A stretch of 64,000 nucleotides of DNA from Palleronia marisminoris (GTDB taxonomy: Bacteria; Pseudomonadota; Alphaproteobacteria; Rhodobacterales; Rhodobacteraceae). A program made the position numbers and the translations under genes. The notes under the pieces were generated by a model that worked only from the letters and a program-made list of their open reading frames with translations, was not told the DNA's origin and ran no database searches. Location: positions 248,001-312,000 of the forward strand of contig NZ_FWFV01000003.1 in NCBI RefSeq assembly GCF_900172315.1. The letters are read 5' to 3'. Positions within the stretch are counted from its first letter, which is position 1; each line of letters starts with the position of its first letter. Positions 45,217-55,387 of the stretch are shown here, in pieces.

Positions 45217-45404
45217 TGGTCTCTCTCCCTGGTATCCTCAGCCCGACCGTTCGTCATGCCACGCGACATGCTCGGCCATGCACGTCGAAACGAGATAGTA
45301 CGAATGCTCGTGCCCGCTATGTCGCCTGAGCGTCAGTTCGGCGTCCGACTGGTGACCGCAGACCCGCCGGCCACCACGGGCCGCCCAACCCCGTACGACC
45401 CGCA

Positions 45405-45772
45405 TCATTCCCCTCCCGAGGTTCCGGTCAGCCGCGCGCGATAGCTTTCGGCCACGCGCGGGTGCAGGGGCCAGTCGATGCAACCGCCGTCATAGGGCTC
45501 GACGACCTGAAGGAAGAACACCTTCGCCTCGCCGATCGCGACCGTGACCGTGTCGCCGATGTGATCTCCCGTGAACTCGCGCAGCGCCTCCTGCTGCGTG
45601 TCGCTGAAACAGAGCGTCAGGCCGCCTTCCTCGCCGGCTTCGAGCGACGTGAGCCCTGCCGGCGGGACCACGTGACGATCCTCGCCGGCCGAGAAGGAAA
45701 GCGATTGCGGGTCGGCGCTCGCCGCAGTCGCAACAGCTGTCGCAACCACCAACGACCATGATGCGACCCGCA

Positions 45773-45773
<1 letters not shown>
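45405..45773 (-). CDS. Small secreted protein of unknown function (SecD-P1-like pattern)
   Basis: 122 residues with a signal peptide (MRVASWSLVVATAVATAASA). The mature part has LCFSDTQQEALREFTGDHIG and DTVTVAIGEAKVFFLQVVEP, a pattern vaguely like the P1 head of SecD (E-FT..-VG). The start codon shares one base with the stop of the formaldehyde dehydrogenase gene (TGATG), so the two are translationally coupled. Two cysteines (CF, GCIDW) may form a disulfide. Function unknown; its linkage suggests a C1 role. Confidence 0.72.
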
Positions 45774-46900
<1,127 letters not shown>

Positions 46901-46990
46901 CTTCGGGTCCTCCCCCCTGTGTGCCGCGAATCTTTACAAGCGGCGGGCGACGTTGCAAGCAGCAGGTTCAAGAGGACGTGGGAGGGTAGG

Positions 46991-47341
46991 ATGAGACTGA
47001 CGCTTCTGACGCTTCTTCTGGGCGCGAGTGCCACGGCCGGCGCCGCGCAGGTGCGCGACGGCACCGGCAACGTCTACCCCACCGTCGCGGTCGCGGACTA
47101 CGTGCTCGGCTGCATGGCCGCGAACGGCAACACGCCCGAGGCGCTGCGGAACTGCTCGTGCTCGATCGACGTGATCTCGACGATCCTGCCCTACGAGGCC
47201 TACGAGGAGGCCGAAGCCTTCATGAGCCTCGGCCGGGTGACGGGCGAGCGCGGGGTCCTCTTCCGCGAGAGCGAGCAGTCGAAGGAGGCCACCGACGCCC
47301 TTCGCCGCGCCCAGATCGAAGCCGAGCTTCGCTGTTTCTGA
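46991..47341 (+). CDS. Small secreted four-cysteine protein of the methanol region, unknown function
   Basis: 116 residues. Signal peptide (MRLTLLTLLLGASATAGA), then cysteines in LGCMAANG, NCSCSIDVI and the C-terminal RCF. GGAGGGTAGG precedes the ATG. Homologues, as I recall, sit in methanol-oxidation clusters of roseobacters. The Cys pattern suggests disulfides or metal binding in the periplasm. It lies alone on the plus strand between two minus-strand genes. Confidence 0.75.
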   Translation: MRLTLLTLLLGASATAGAAQVRDGTGNVYPTVAVADYVLGCMAANGNTPEALRNCSCSIDVISTILPYEAYEEAEAFMSLGRVTGERGVLFRESEQSKEATDALRRAQIEAELRCF

Positions 47342-47345
47342 GCCC

Positions 47346-48131
47346 TCAGGTGCCCGAGCGTCCGACCTCGATCGGCCAGTTCTCGCTGAAGACGTTGCCC
47401 TCGGTATCCTGCGCCTCGACCGCGATCGGCTCGCCGTTCGGCTCGAACTCGAACCGGACGCTCGGATCCTCGGATAGCGAGATGCCGCCCTCCATCTTCA
47501 GGATCGGCGCGTCGCCCTGGGCGATCGTCAGGCTGTGGATGAAGTGCGCCGGGATGTAGTGGCGGGTCAGCTGATCCATCTGCAGGCCCGAGTTGTTCGG
47601 GTGCCGGATCATCAACTGCGCCTCGGGATTTGCGCCGTCGAACTGCCGTAGCTTCATCAGGCCAAGATTCGCCATCGCCGCCTCGGGGTCCTTGCCCATC
47701 GGCGCCGAACAGCCGCCCGAAGCCTTGACGAAAGTCTCGGTCATGTGCAGCGAGCCATCCGACAGCTCGGCCACCAGGTGCACGTTCGTGTAGGACTGTA
47801 CCCGCACCCGCGTGTCGATCCGCGAGACGCCGGCATCCGCGCCCAGTTCAAACACGGCGGCAATCGGCGCGGGGTTCTCGTCGATGACCAACGTCACGCG
47901 CTCGACCCGCAGGCCGGCGTCTTCGGGCGGCGCGAAGTGCATCGTCACCGGCACCGTCGCCGCATCCTCGGCCCGATACGGCGTCTCGAGCGTCACGATG
48001 TCGCTCTGCTGCATCGCGCGTCCGTCGAAGACATCGGCAACGATGTCCGACCACGCATCCGACTCTGCCTGCGCCAGCCCGGCCGTCGCAACGAGCAGAC
48101 CGGCCGCTACGGCCATGTGCGTCCTCAGCAT
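47346..48131 (-). CDS. Quinoprotein dehydrogenase-associated SoxYZ-like carrier protein
   Basis: 261 residues with a signal peptide (AGLAQA, about 17-22). The N-terminal half resembles SoxY and ends in the swinging-arm motif SGGCSAPMG (C141); the C-terminal half resembles SoxZ (RHPNNSGLQMDQLTRHYIPA). This SoxY-SoxZ fusion is a known companion of PQQ-dependent dehydrogenases (TIGR04557 as I recall). What it carries is unknown. It is followed upstream by the metallohydrolase gene in the same direction, the usual pairing. Confidence 0.9.
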   Translation of the reverse strand: MLRTHMAVAAGLLVATAGLAQAESDAWSDIVADVFDGRAMQQSDIVTLETPYRAEDAATVPVTMHFAPPEDAGLRVERVTLVIDENPAPIAAVFELGADAGVSRIDTRVRVQSYTNVHLVAELSDGSLHMTETFVKASGGCSAPMGKDPEAAMANLGLMKLRQFDGANPEAQLMIRHPNNSGLQMDQLTRHYIPAHFIHSLTIAQGDAPILKMEGGISLSEDPSVRFEFEPNGEPIAVEAQDTEGNVFSENWPIEVGRSGT

Positions 48132-48186
48132 CGCTCAACCCCTCCCGATCTGCGCCTGCTGGATAGTATATAGCAGATCCGCGGCC

Positions 48187-49107
48187 TCATTCCCACTCCA
48201 ACTCGGTGAAGGCGGCGGTCACGTTTCGCCGATGGAAGGTTTCGACGAGGGCCCAGTTCCCGGCGGGCGGGGGGACCGCCTCGACGGCCTCGGCGAGGCC
48301 CGCGCCCTTTGCGATCTGGGCCCGGACCGAGTCGGCCAGGCTGGCCAGATAGCCGAACTGGGCCGCGGCCGCCGCGGGCCAGTCGACGGTTGCCGGCCCG
48401 TGACCCGGCACCGCTCGGGCGGCTGGCAGGGATGTCAGCTCTGCCTCGAGCGCGAGCCAGCCCGTGATGCTGCCGTCGATGACCGGCAGATGCTCGGTGA
48501 ACAGCAGGTCGCCTGCGAAGAGCGTTCCGGTCCGCTCGTCGAGCACGGTGAGGTCGTTGTCCGTGTGCGCCGTCGGCCATGCCCGAAGCGAAAGCGGCCG
48601 GTCCCCCAGGTCGAGCGTCGCGATGGCCGCGACCTCACGGTCCGGCAGGACCACCTCAAGCCCGTCCGTCGCCTCGTCGCCGAGCGCGTCCCGAGCGCCC
48701 GCCAGGTAGTGCTCGGCCCGGGCGGCGAGCGCGGAAGCGAGCTTGGCGTGGCCCACGACCTCTGCCCCCGAGGCGGCCACGACAGGTGCCGCGCCCAGCA
48801 CGTGGTCCGGGTGCATATGCGTGTAGATGACATAACGGATCGGCTGGTCCGTGATGCTCCGGACCGCCTCGACCAGCGACGCGCCGACGGTTGCGCTGCC
48901 GCCGGGATCGATCGCGGCGACCGCCTTACGGCCGACGACGAAGCCTATGTTCGCGATCGCGCCCTCGTTTTCGGGTGACGCGAGGGCGACCGCGCCCGCG
49001 ATCACGTAGACCCCCGGAGCGACCTCCTTTGGGTCCAACGCCGCAGCGGGCCAGGCGAACAGCCAGAACGCTGCCGCTGCTGCAAATGTGCGGTCCGTCG
49101 CGGGCAT
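48187..49107 (-). CDS. Quinoprotein relay system zinc metallohydrolase (SoxH-like)
   Basis: 306 residues, signal peptide then a metallo-beta-lactamase fold with THMHPDH (H97, H99, D101, H102), further ligand His in GHAKL and HTDNDL, and GHGPATVDWP. Family name recalled as quinoprotein relay system zinc metallohydrolase 2. Probably acts with the SoxYZ-like carrier on a thiol-bound intermediate. The start at 49107 was chosen because it gives a proper signal peptide. Divergent from xoxF, with a 308-bp gap. Confidence 0.9.
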   Translation of the reverse strand: MPATDRTFAAAAAFWLFAWPAAALDPKEVAPGVYVIAGAVALASPENEGAIANIGFVVGRKAVAAIDPGGSATVGASLVEAVRSITDQPIRYVIYTHMHPDHVLGAAPVVAASGAEVVGHAKLASALAARAEHYLAGARDALGDEATDGLEVVLPDREVAAIATLDLGDRPLSLRAWPTAHTDNDLTVLDERTGTLFAGDLLFTEHLPVIDGSITGWLALEAELTSLPAARAVPGHGPATVDWPAAAAAQFGYLASLADSVRAQIAKGAGLAEAVEAVPPPAGNWALVETFHRRNVTAAFTELEWE

Positions 49108-49415
49108 TTCGCTCCCCCTTCCCGAACGCTGTGGACCAACCGGCGAACACAAGAATCCAGAGCGCCACAGCCCGTCCGAAGTCGCGGACAGGCGGCCGTC
49201 GCCGGCACGAATATTTGCTGCTTGCCTCAACGTAAATCCTGTGCCTAGTCTGATTTATTCCACCGCGGCTGCCGTTAAAGCAACGCATTTGACTGCTCGG
49301 GGGGAGGCTATTTCGAGCACATCTGAACACCGCTTTTGCGGCGTTGGCGGGGAAGCGAGGTGCGACGCGGGATCCTTTCGATCCCGCGCGAGACGGCCGT
49401 GGAGGAGGAAATAGA
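49108..49415. promoter_or_regulatory. xoxF / metallohydrolase divergent promoter region
   Basis: 308 bp with no credible gene. A sigma70-like pair for xoxF is TTGCCT (49222-49227) and TAGTCT (49246-49251), 18 bases apart. A second TTGACT (49289-49294) has no good partner. A perfect hairpin sits just before the xoxF ribosome site. No regulator gene for xoxF (MxbDM, FlhSR type) lies in the window. Confidence 0.5.
49366..49388 (+). promoter_or_regulatory. Hairpin in the xoxF 5' leader
   Basis: CGCGGGATC-CTTTC-GATCCCGCG: a perfect 9-bp stem and 5-base loop, ending 12 bases before the ribosome-binding site GGAGGAGG (49401-49408). Could stabilise the mRNA 5' end or affect translation. Confidence 0.6.
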
Positions 49416-51263
49416 ATGAAAAGTGGATTGCTCGGCGCAGTGTCTATCGCTGCGGTGACTGCTGTCGCCTGGTCGGCGTCAGCCAATGAACAGCTTCAAA
49501 CCATGGCTGAGGAACAGCCAGGCGAATGGGTCATGCCGACCGGCAACTATGCCAACTGGCGCTACTCGGAACTCGACCAGATCGACAAGGACAACGTCGA
49601 CCAGCTCCAGGTTGCCTGGAGCATGTCGACCGGCGTCCTGCGGGGCCACGAGGGCAACCCCCTCGTGATCGGCGACACGATGTACTTCTCGACGCCGTTC
49701 CCGAACAACGTCTTTGCCGTCGACCTTGCGAATGACGGCATCATCAAGTGGAAATACGAGCCGCAGCAGGACCCGCAGGTCATCGGCGTGATGTGCTGCG
49801 ACACGGTAAACCGGGGCGTGGCCTACGCGCCCGAAACGGATGCCTATCCGGCGACGATCATCCTGAACCAGGCCGACACGACGGTCGTCGCGTTGTCCGC
49901 CGACACCGGCCAGGTGCTGTGGGAAGTCCAGAACGGCGATCCCGGCAAGGGCGAGACGGCGACGATGGCGCCGCAGGTCGTGAAGGACAAGGTTCTCGTC
50001 GGCAACTCGGGCGGTGAATACGGCGTTCTGGGCCACATGACGGCCTATGACATCGCCACCGGCGAAGTCGCATGGCGGGCCTTCTCGGCCGGTCCGGACG
50101 ACATGACGCTGCTCGACCCCGAGAACACCACCCATCTGGGCGAGCCTGTGGGCGTGGACTCGGGCACGGCGACCTGGGAAGGCGACCAGTGGCAGATCGG
50201 CGGCGGCACCACCTGGGGCTGGATCTCGTACGATCCCGAGCTGGATCTGGTCTATTACGGCACCGGCAACCCCTCGACCTGGAACCCTGCGCAGCGTCCG
50301 GGCGACAACCGCTGGTCGATGACCATCATGGCCCGCGACCCCGACGACGGGATGGCCAAGTGGCTCTACCAGATGACCCCGCATGACGAGTGGGACTACG
50401 ACGGCGTGAACGAGATGATCCTCGCGGATCTCGACTTCGAGGGCGAGGAGCGGAAGGTGGTGGTTCACCCCGACCGGAACGGCTTCGCCTACACGCTCGA
50501 CCGCGAAACGGGCGAGCTTCTGGTGGCCGAGAAGTACGACCCGTTCGTGAACTGGGCCACCCATGTCGAGATGGACCCCGAAAGCGACCAGTACGGGCGT
50601 CCGCAGGTCGTCGCCGAATACTCGACCGAGCAAGGCGGCGAAGACACCAACACGGCCGGCATCTGCCCGGCCGCGCTCGGCACCAAGGACCAGCAGCCTT
50701 CGGCCTACTCGCCCGAGACCAAGCTGTTCTACATCCCGACCAACCACGTCTGCATGGACTACGAGCCGTTCCGCGTGAGCTACACGGCCGGCCAACCCTA
50801 TGTCGGCGCCACCCTGTCGATGTACCCGACGCCGGAAAGCCACGGCGGAATGGGCAACTTCATCGCGTGGGACGCCGTCAACGGCGAAATCGTCTGGTCG
50901 ATCCCCGAGCAGTTCTCGGTCTGGTCGGGCGCGCTGGCGACAGCGGGCGACGTGGTGTTCTACGGCACGCTCGAAGGATACCTGAAGGCGGTCGACATGG
51001 AGACGGGCGAGGAGCTCTATCGCTTCAAGACCGGCTCGGGCGTGATCGGCAACGTCATGACCTACGAGCATGAGGGCGAGCAATATATCGCCGTGCTGTC
51101 GGGTGTCGGCGGATGGGCCGGCATCGGCCTTGCGGCCGGTCTGACCGACCCCGCTGCGGGCCTCGGCGCGGTCGGCGGCTACGCGTCCCTGTCCGACTAC
51201 ACCAACCTCGGCGGCCAGTTGACGGTCTTCAAGCTGCCCGAGGAAGTCGCCTCGTCGGAATAG
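49416..51263 (+). CDS. xoxF: Lanthanide-dependent methanol dehydrogenase XoxF
   Basis: 615 residues. Signal peptide (cleavage after about residue 23), eight-bladed quinoprotein propeller, adjacent-cysteine pair C127-C128 ([10 protein letters not shown]), metal ligand E201 (NSGGEYG), catalytic D327 and the extra lanthanide-binding D329 in [10 protein letters not shown]. That DYD (not DYA) separates XoxF from calcium-type MxaF. It oxidises methanol to formaldehyde (or formate) in the periplasm with PQQ and a light lanthanide, passing electrons to XoxG. Start at 49416 follows GGAGGAGG. No mxaI gene is present. Confidence 0.97.
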   Translation: MKSGLLGAVSIAAVTAVAWSASANEQLQTMAEEQPGEWVMPTGNYANWRYSELDQIDKDNVDQLQVAWSMSTGVLRGHEGNPLVIGDTMYFSTPFPNNVFAVDLANDGIIKWKYEPQQDPQVIGVMCCDTVNRGVAYAPETDAYPATIILNQADTTVVALSADTGQVLWEVQNGDPGKGETATMAPQVVKDKVLVGNSGGEYGVLGHMTAYDIATGEVAWRAFSAGPDDMTLLDPENTTHLGEPVGVDSGTATWEGDQWQIGGGTTWGWISYDPELDLVYYGTGNPSTWNPAQRPGDNRWSMTIMARDPDDGMAKWLYQMTPHDEWDYDGVNEMILADLDFEGEERKVVVHPDRNGFAYTLDRETGELLVAEKYDPFVNWATHVEMDPESDQYGRPQVVAEYSTEQGGEDTNTAGICPAALGTKDQQPSAYSPETKLFYIPTNHVCMDYEPFRVSYTAGQPYVGATLSMYPTPESHGGMGNFIAWDAVNGEIVWSIPEQFSVWSGALATAGDVVFYGTLEGYLKAVDMETGEELYRFKTGSGVIGNVMTYEHEGEQYIAVLSGVGGWAGIGLAAGLTDPAAGLGAVGGYASLSDYTNLGGQLTVFKLPEEVASSE

Positions 51264-51292
51264 AACGTGCACATGCCTCGGGAACGGGGCGG

Positions 51293-51317
51293 CGCGGAGG
51301 CAGCCTATGCCTCCGCG
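51293..51317 (+). terminator. Hairpin between xoxF and xoxG
   Basis: A perfect 10-bp stem (CGCGGAGGCA / TGCCTCCGCG) with a GCCTA loop, followed by TTCATTTT. It fits an attenuating terminator or 3' stabiliser that lets xoxF be expressed more than xoxG-xoxJ. Confidence 0.72.
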
Positions 51318-51404
51318 TTCATTTTCCCGGACCGCCCGGCACCGAGGAGACTCGGCGCCCGCGCGCGACCGGATTTACCAGTCTCTGCTGAATAGGAACA
51401 TCCG

Positions 51405-51914
51405 ATGATGCTGAAGCACGCAATCCGTGGTGTCGTCCTGGCGGCCTGCACCGCAGGCTTCGCCTCGGCCCAGGCCGCCGATCCAACCGCCGTCGAGAAC
51501 GATGCCGGCAAGTACTTCGACGCCGAAGGCTATCCCACGTTCAACATCGCCGAGGACGGGACGGTCGATTTCCACACCTACTCGGGCTTTCGCCGCTTCA
51601 ACTCGGAATGCCATGTCTGCCACGGACCGGACGGCGTCGGCTCCACATTCGCGCCGGCCCTCGTCGAGAGCGTGCAGGACATGAGCTACGAGGATTTCGT
51701 CGCCGTGGTCGCCGGCGGCCGCGAGAACGTCGGGTCAGGCAATCAGAACGTGATGCCCGCGTTCGGCACCAATCCCAACATCATGTGCTACCTGGATGAC
51801 ATATACATCTACCTGCGCGCACGTGGCGAGGGCGACCTGCCCCGTGGCCGTCCCGCCAAGAAGGAAGCGAAAAGCGATGTGTTTGCCGAGATGGAAGATT
51901 CCTGCATGGGTTGA
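51405..51914 (+). CDS. xoxG: Cytochrome c XoxG (methanol-oxidation c-type cytochrome, c553i-like)
   Basis: 169 residues. Signal peptide (FASAQA), heme motif CHVCH (C69, C72, H73), SGFRRFNSECHVCHGPDG and FGTNPNIMCYLDDIYIYLRA; extra cysteines and this ending match the cytochrome family beside XoxF (c553i of Paracoccus). It takes electrons from XoxF. Its last 38 bp overlap the xoxJ start. The start uses the first of two Met codons after GGAACATCCG. Confidence 0.94.
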   Translation: MMLKHAIRGVVLAACTAGFASAQAADPTAVENDAGKYFDAEGYPTFNIAEDGTVDFHTYSGFRRFNSECHVCHGPDGVGSTFAPALVESVQDMSYEDFVAVVAGGRENVGSGNQNVMPAFGTNPNIMCYLDDIYIYLRARGEGDLPRGRPAKKEAKSDVFAEMEDSCMG

Positions 51915-52755
51915 GCAGGCGCGGCACGCCCTGCTGGCAATCGCCATCGCGGTCGCCGCACCTCACGCCGCCGTCGGTCAGGAGACCGGCGTCGGCGATG
52001 CATTCGAACTTGTCGACCCGGACACGCTGCGGGTCTGCGCCGACCCGCGCAACCTGCCCTTCTCGGACGAGGCCGGCGAGGGGTTCGAGAACGCGCTGGC
52101 CGAACTCGTGGCCGAAAAGCTCGGGCGGCCCAGCGTCGACTACACGTTCTTTCCCCAAGGCGTCGGCTTCGTTCGCAACACGCTGCAGGCCTTCCGGTGC
52201 GACATCATCATGGGCTACGCGCAGGGCGACGAACTGGTCCAGAACACCAACCCCTACTACCAGTCAGCCTATGCGCTGATCGTGCCGCCCGAGTCCGAGC
52301 TGGCCGACGTCACGCGGCTGGACGATCCACGGCTTCAGGGCAAGCGGATCGGGGTCGTCGCGGGAACTCCACCGGCTACCAGCCTCGCCAAGTACGGGCT
52401 GATGGGGACGGCGCGCCCGTACCACCTGATGGTCGACACGCGCGCCTCGTCCCCCGTGCACGACATGATCACCGATCTGGCCGCGGACGAGATCGACGCT
52501 GCCCTCGCATGGGGGCCCATGGCAGGCTACTACGCCCAGCAGCAGACGCCGCCGCTCAAGGTGATCCCCCTGACCTCCGAGGTGGACGGACCGCGGATGA
52601 CATACCGGATCACGATGGGCGTCCGTCCGTCGGACCAGGAATGGAAGCGCGAGCTGAACGACCTGATCCGCGAGAACCAGGCGGAAATCGACGCGCTTCT
52701 TCTCGACTACGGCGTGCCGCTGCTTGACGAGCAGGGCCAGCCGATTACCCGATGA
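51877..52755 (+). CDS. xoxJ: XoxJ / MoxJ-like periplasmic substrate-binding protein
   Basis: 292 residues. Signal peptide ending near AAVGQ, then a type II binding-protein fold: LRVCADPRNLPFSDEAGEGF, DYTFFPQGVGFVRNTLQAFR, GKRIGVVAGTPPAT. Family of the MxaJ/XoxJ proteins coupled to PQQ dehydrogenases; in Methylobacterium it helps activate XoxF. ATG 51877 follows AAGGAAGCG and starts inside the 3' end of xoxG. It overlaps the CXXCW gene by 4 bp. Confidence 0.93.
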   Translation: MCLPRWKIPAWVEQARHALLAIAIAVAAPHAAVGQETGVGDAFELVDPDTLRVCADPRNLPFSDEAGEGFENALAELVAEKLGRPSVDYTFFPQGVGFVRNTLQAFRCDIIMGYAQGDELVQNTNPYYQSAYALIVPPESELADVTRLDDPRLQGKRIGVVAGTPPATSLAKYGLMGTARPYHLMVDTRASSPVHDMITDLAADEIDAALAWGPMAGYYAQQQTPPLKVIPLTSEVDGPRMTYRITMGVRPSDQEWKRELNDLIRENQAEIDALLLDYGVPLLDEQGQPITR

Positions 52756-53306
52756 TCCTGCGGCCGCTCGGTGCTGCCGCAGGCGTCGTCCTGCTGATCT
52801 GCGGAGGCGGGGCGGCGCAGACGGTGCCGGAGCCGCCCGACTTTCGCATGTCCGACTACCGCGCGGCGGTGCCCGAGACGCTGGCGGGCGCAACGGTGAT
52901 CGACGCCGCGGAGGCCGAGCGGCTCTGGCGTGAGGGCGCGGCGGTCTTCGTCGACGTCCTCCCCCGCCCCGAGCGTCCGGCGGAGTTGCCGCCAGACACC
53001 TACTGGCGCGCAGCCGAACGGCTCGCCATTCCCGGCAGCACCTGGCTTCCGAATACCGGCTACGGAGTGCTTGCGCCCGAAGTGCAAGCCTATTTCGAGG
53101 CAGGCCTGGCATCCATCGGCGAGGCAACGACGCCCGCCGTGTTCTATTGCCTGAAGGATTGCTGGATGTCGTGGAACGCAGCAAAGCGCGCGATCGAGCT
53201 GGGGCTGGAGGACGTCCACTGGTTCCCCGACGGAACCAATGGCTGGGTCGAGCGGGACCTCCCGCTCGAACCGCTGAAGCCCTGGGTGCCCGAGACCAGC
53301 GACTAG
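52752..53306 (+). CDS. PQQ-dependent catabolism-associated CXXCW-motif rhodanese-like protein
   Basis: 184 residues with a signal peptide. A rhodanese-like fold ending in VFYCLKDCWMSWNAAKRAIE; the cysteines are C133 and C137 with three residues between, followed by W138. This is the family named for a CXXCW motif in PQQ-dependent catabolism clusters. Likely periplasmic sulfur or redox chemistry; partner may be the SoxYZ-like carrier. Overlaps xoxJ by 4 bp and ends the xoxF-G-J arm. Confidence 0.9.
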   Translation: MILRPLGAAAGVVLLICGGGAAQTVPEPPDFRMSDYRAAVPETLAGATVIDAAEAERLWREGAAVFVDVLPRPERPAELPPDTYWRAAERLAIPGSTWLPNTGYGVLAPEVQAYFEAGLASIGEATTPAVFYCLKDCWMSWNAAKRAIELGLEDVHWFPDGTNGWVERDLPLEPLKPWVPETSD

Positions 53307-53307
53307 G

Positions 53308-53910
53308 TCACTCTGACACCACGGTGCCGATCGCGCGCCCGAGGGCGAACAGCCGCTGCTCGACCAGCCGCGGCACCTCGCAGATATAGGGCAGCGACTG
53401 CCGCCGCTCCTCGAAGATGCGCAGGTTCCAGAAAAGCTGCTGTTCGGCCTCCGAGCCGGTGCCGACGGGGCTGACCTCGACCGTCTCCTTCTGCTCGCGG
53501 ATCGTCTCGACCAGCGCCTTCTGATGCCTGGCGTAGCGCTCGATTCCCTCGATGATTTCGCTGCGTTCGGCGTTCATCGTGTCGAACAACCCGGCGAACA
53601 ACAGGGTCAGCCGGGCAGAGCGTTCCTCGGCCGGCAGTCCTTCCGCGAAGCTTTCGATGGTGGCCTCGGCCTCGTCCTGCGGCACGCGGCGCTGGCTCAG
53701 GAGGTTGACGAGTTCGCGCACCTCTTCGTCGTCGCGCCAGTCGCCCGCCTCTTCTATCGCGGGGCCGGTCCAGATCGCCGCAGGCGTCAAGGTCGGCACC
53801 TTGCGCTGCACGCAGGGCCAGTCGGGGTCGAGGCGCGCGGCCTCCTGCGCCGCCGCGCCGCCCGCCGCGACGGCAAAAGCCGCCGCCAGAAGGAACCGCG
53901 CGGGCATCAT
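53308..53910 (-). CDS. Secreted protein of the methanol-oxidation cluster, unknown function
   Basis: 200 residues. Signal peptide (MMPARFLLAAAFAVAAGGAAA), then a helix-rich mature part with WPCVQRKVPTLTPAAIWTGP and a late YICEVPRLVEQR; the two cysteines may pair. Conserved in alphaproteobacterial XoxF clusters as I recall, but no function is assigned. The start overlaps the stop of the next upstream gene by 4 bp. Converges on the CXXCW gene with 1 bp between. Confidence 0.78.
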   Translation of the reverse strand: MMPARFLLAAAFAVAAGGAAAQEAARLDPDWPCVQRKVPTLTPAAIWTGPAIEEAGDWRDDEEVRELVNLLSQRRVPQDEAEATIESFAEGLPAEERSARLTLLFAGLFDTMNAERSEIIEGIERYARHQKALVETIREQKETVEVSPVGTGSEAEQQLFWNLRIFEERRQSLPYICEVPRLVEQRLFALGRAIGTVVSE

Positions 53911-54329
53911 CCGCTGACGTTGAAGACGGCGCGCTGCGTCTCGCCCGTCGTTCCGGGGATGCGCAGCTCGAACTGGCCGGGGCGGATCGGGATGAAGGTG
54001 ATCTCGGCCCGACCCGCGGCATCGAACTCCAGCGAGTCGAGGCCGAGCGGACGCACCTCGATATCGTTGATGACCACCTCGTTGATCCACATGTTGCGGA
54101 AGAACGCCGCCCCGCCGATGGCGAGTTCGGCCGAGCCGTCCGCCTCGATCGCCAGCATGTAGTGCTTGCCGGCCTCGAGCTCGTACGGCGCTTCGGCCAG
54201 CGGCTGCCCCGAAGCCAGCGTGATCGGCTCGAGGTCGATCTCGCGCGTCAGCAGGCCAGATTGCGCGACGGCAGCCCCACCGAGTGACGCGGCAACGGCG
54301 GCTGCGGCGGTGATACGTATGATGCTCAT
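53907..54329 (-). CDS. Small secreted beta-rich protein of the methanol-oxidation cluster
   Basis: 140 residues. Signal peptide ending near AAVAQ, then a beta-sandwich-like mature part (YELEAGKHYMLAIEADGSAE, ITFIPIRPGQFELRIPGTTG) that resembles a cupredoxin fold without clear copper ligands. GGGAGGATCAC precedes the ATG at 54329. Lies 23 bp after the beta-propeller gene in one minus-strand operon. Function unknown. Confidence 0.77.
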   Translation of the reverse strand: MSIIRITAAAAVAASLGGAAVAQSGLLTREIDLEPITLASGQPLAEAPYELEAGKHYMLAIEADGSAELAIGGAAFFRNMWINEVVINDIEVRPLGLDSLEFDAAGRAEITFIPIRPGQFELRIPGTTGETQRAVFNVSG

Positions 54330-54352
54330 GTGATCCTCCCTCGTATTTCTGA

Positions 54353-55327
54353 TCAGTCCGGCGTCGTGACGACGCCCCACGGAAACTCGCCGACCTGGAC
54401 GGACTTGGTGACCTCGCGATCCTCGACGTCGATCACCGAGATGTCATTCGAGACGCCGTTGGTCGAAAACAGCAGCGACTCGTCGGGCGAGAAGCCAAGC
54501 TGCCAGACCCGCTGTCCGACGAGCAGGTAGTCCAGCACCTCGTAGGTTTCCGGGTCGACCACGGCGACACGGTTCGCGGGCCCGAGTGCGACGAAGGCCG
54601 TCTCCATGTCTTCGGTGATGCGGACGCCGACCGGCTGGATCGCCTCGGGGCGCAGGCCGGGGATGTCGAACTCGATCTTGTGCTTGATCTCGTGCGTCGC
54701 GGGGTCGATCACGCTGACCGTCCCGCCGATCTCGGACGAGACCCAGACCTCGGAGCCGTCGGACTTGAACTCGGCGAAGCGCGGGCGCTGGTCGACCAGG
54801 ACGTTGGCCACGATCTCGTGGCTTTCGGTGTCGATGAAATGCGCCATGTTCGTCGTCTCGGACGTGTTCACGATCACCGACCCGTCGGGCGAGACGCCCA
54901 TCCCCTCCGGCTCCACGCCGACGGGGATCTCGGCAATCATCGAGCGGTTCTCGAGGTCGACGACGGTGACGAGGTTGTCGTCCTCGTTCGCGATATAAAG
55001 CGGGTTGCCCGAGGGGTGCAGGACGAACAGCTCGGGGTCGGGTCCGGACGGCAGCGTGTGGAGCCGCTCGTAGGTTTCGGTGTCGTAGACCTCGACCGTG
55101 TCGTCGTCGCCGACCGCCACCAGCAGGTGGTTGCCGTCGTTGGCAACCGTGATGCCGCGCGGGCGCTGGCCAACCTCGAACGTGTCGATCACTTCGAGCG
55201 TGTCGCCGTCGAGCACCGTCACGTCGTTGCTCTTCTCGTTCGACACGAAGATCTTGTAGGCGAAGGCCGGCTGGGCAGCGAAGCCAGCCAGAAACAGCAC
55301 GGCGAAGCCGCGTGACGTCACTCCCAT
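54353..55327 (-). CDS. PQQ-dependent catabolism-associated YVTN beta-propeller protein
   Basis: 324 residues. Signal peptide (FAAQPAFA), then seven YVTN-like repeats such as KIFVSNEKSNDVTVLDGDTL, RPRGITVANDGNHLLVA and WQLGFSPDESLLFSTNG. This family regularly stands beside PQQ-associated ABC transporter genes. Periplasmic, possibly a scaffold. GAGGGAGGATACCG precedes the start. Confidence 0.91.
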   Translation of the reverse strand: MGVTSRGFAVLFLAGFAAQPAFAYKIFVSNEKSNDVTVLDGDTLEVIDTFEVGQRPRGITVANDGNHLLVAVGDDDTVEVYDTETYERLHTLPSGPDPELFVLHPSGNPLYIANEDDNLVTVVDLENRSMIAEIPVGVEPEGMGVSPDGSVIVNTSETTNMAHFIDTESHEIVANVLVDQRPRFAEFKSDGSEVWVSSEIGGTVSVIDPATHEIKHKIEFDIPGLRPEAIQPVGVRITEDMETAFVALGPANRVAVVDPETYEVLDYLLVGQRVWQLGFSPDESLLFSTNGVSNDISVIDVEDREVTKSVQVGEFPWGVVTTPD

Positions 55328-55387
55328 CGGTATCCTCCCTCGCGGCGCGTCGGCCGCTTCCTCCTCGTCAGGACGCTTCCACGTCCG

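Noticed and set aside
49416-51263. Calcium-type methanol dehydrogenase MxaF
   Set aside because: The DYD at 327-329 supplies the extra lanthanide-binding Asp, and no mxaI gene is adjacent.
49479-51272. 597-codon minus-strand ORF
   Set aside because: Antisense of xoxF; no recognisable motifs, while the plus strand shows all quinoprotein residues.
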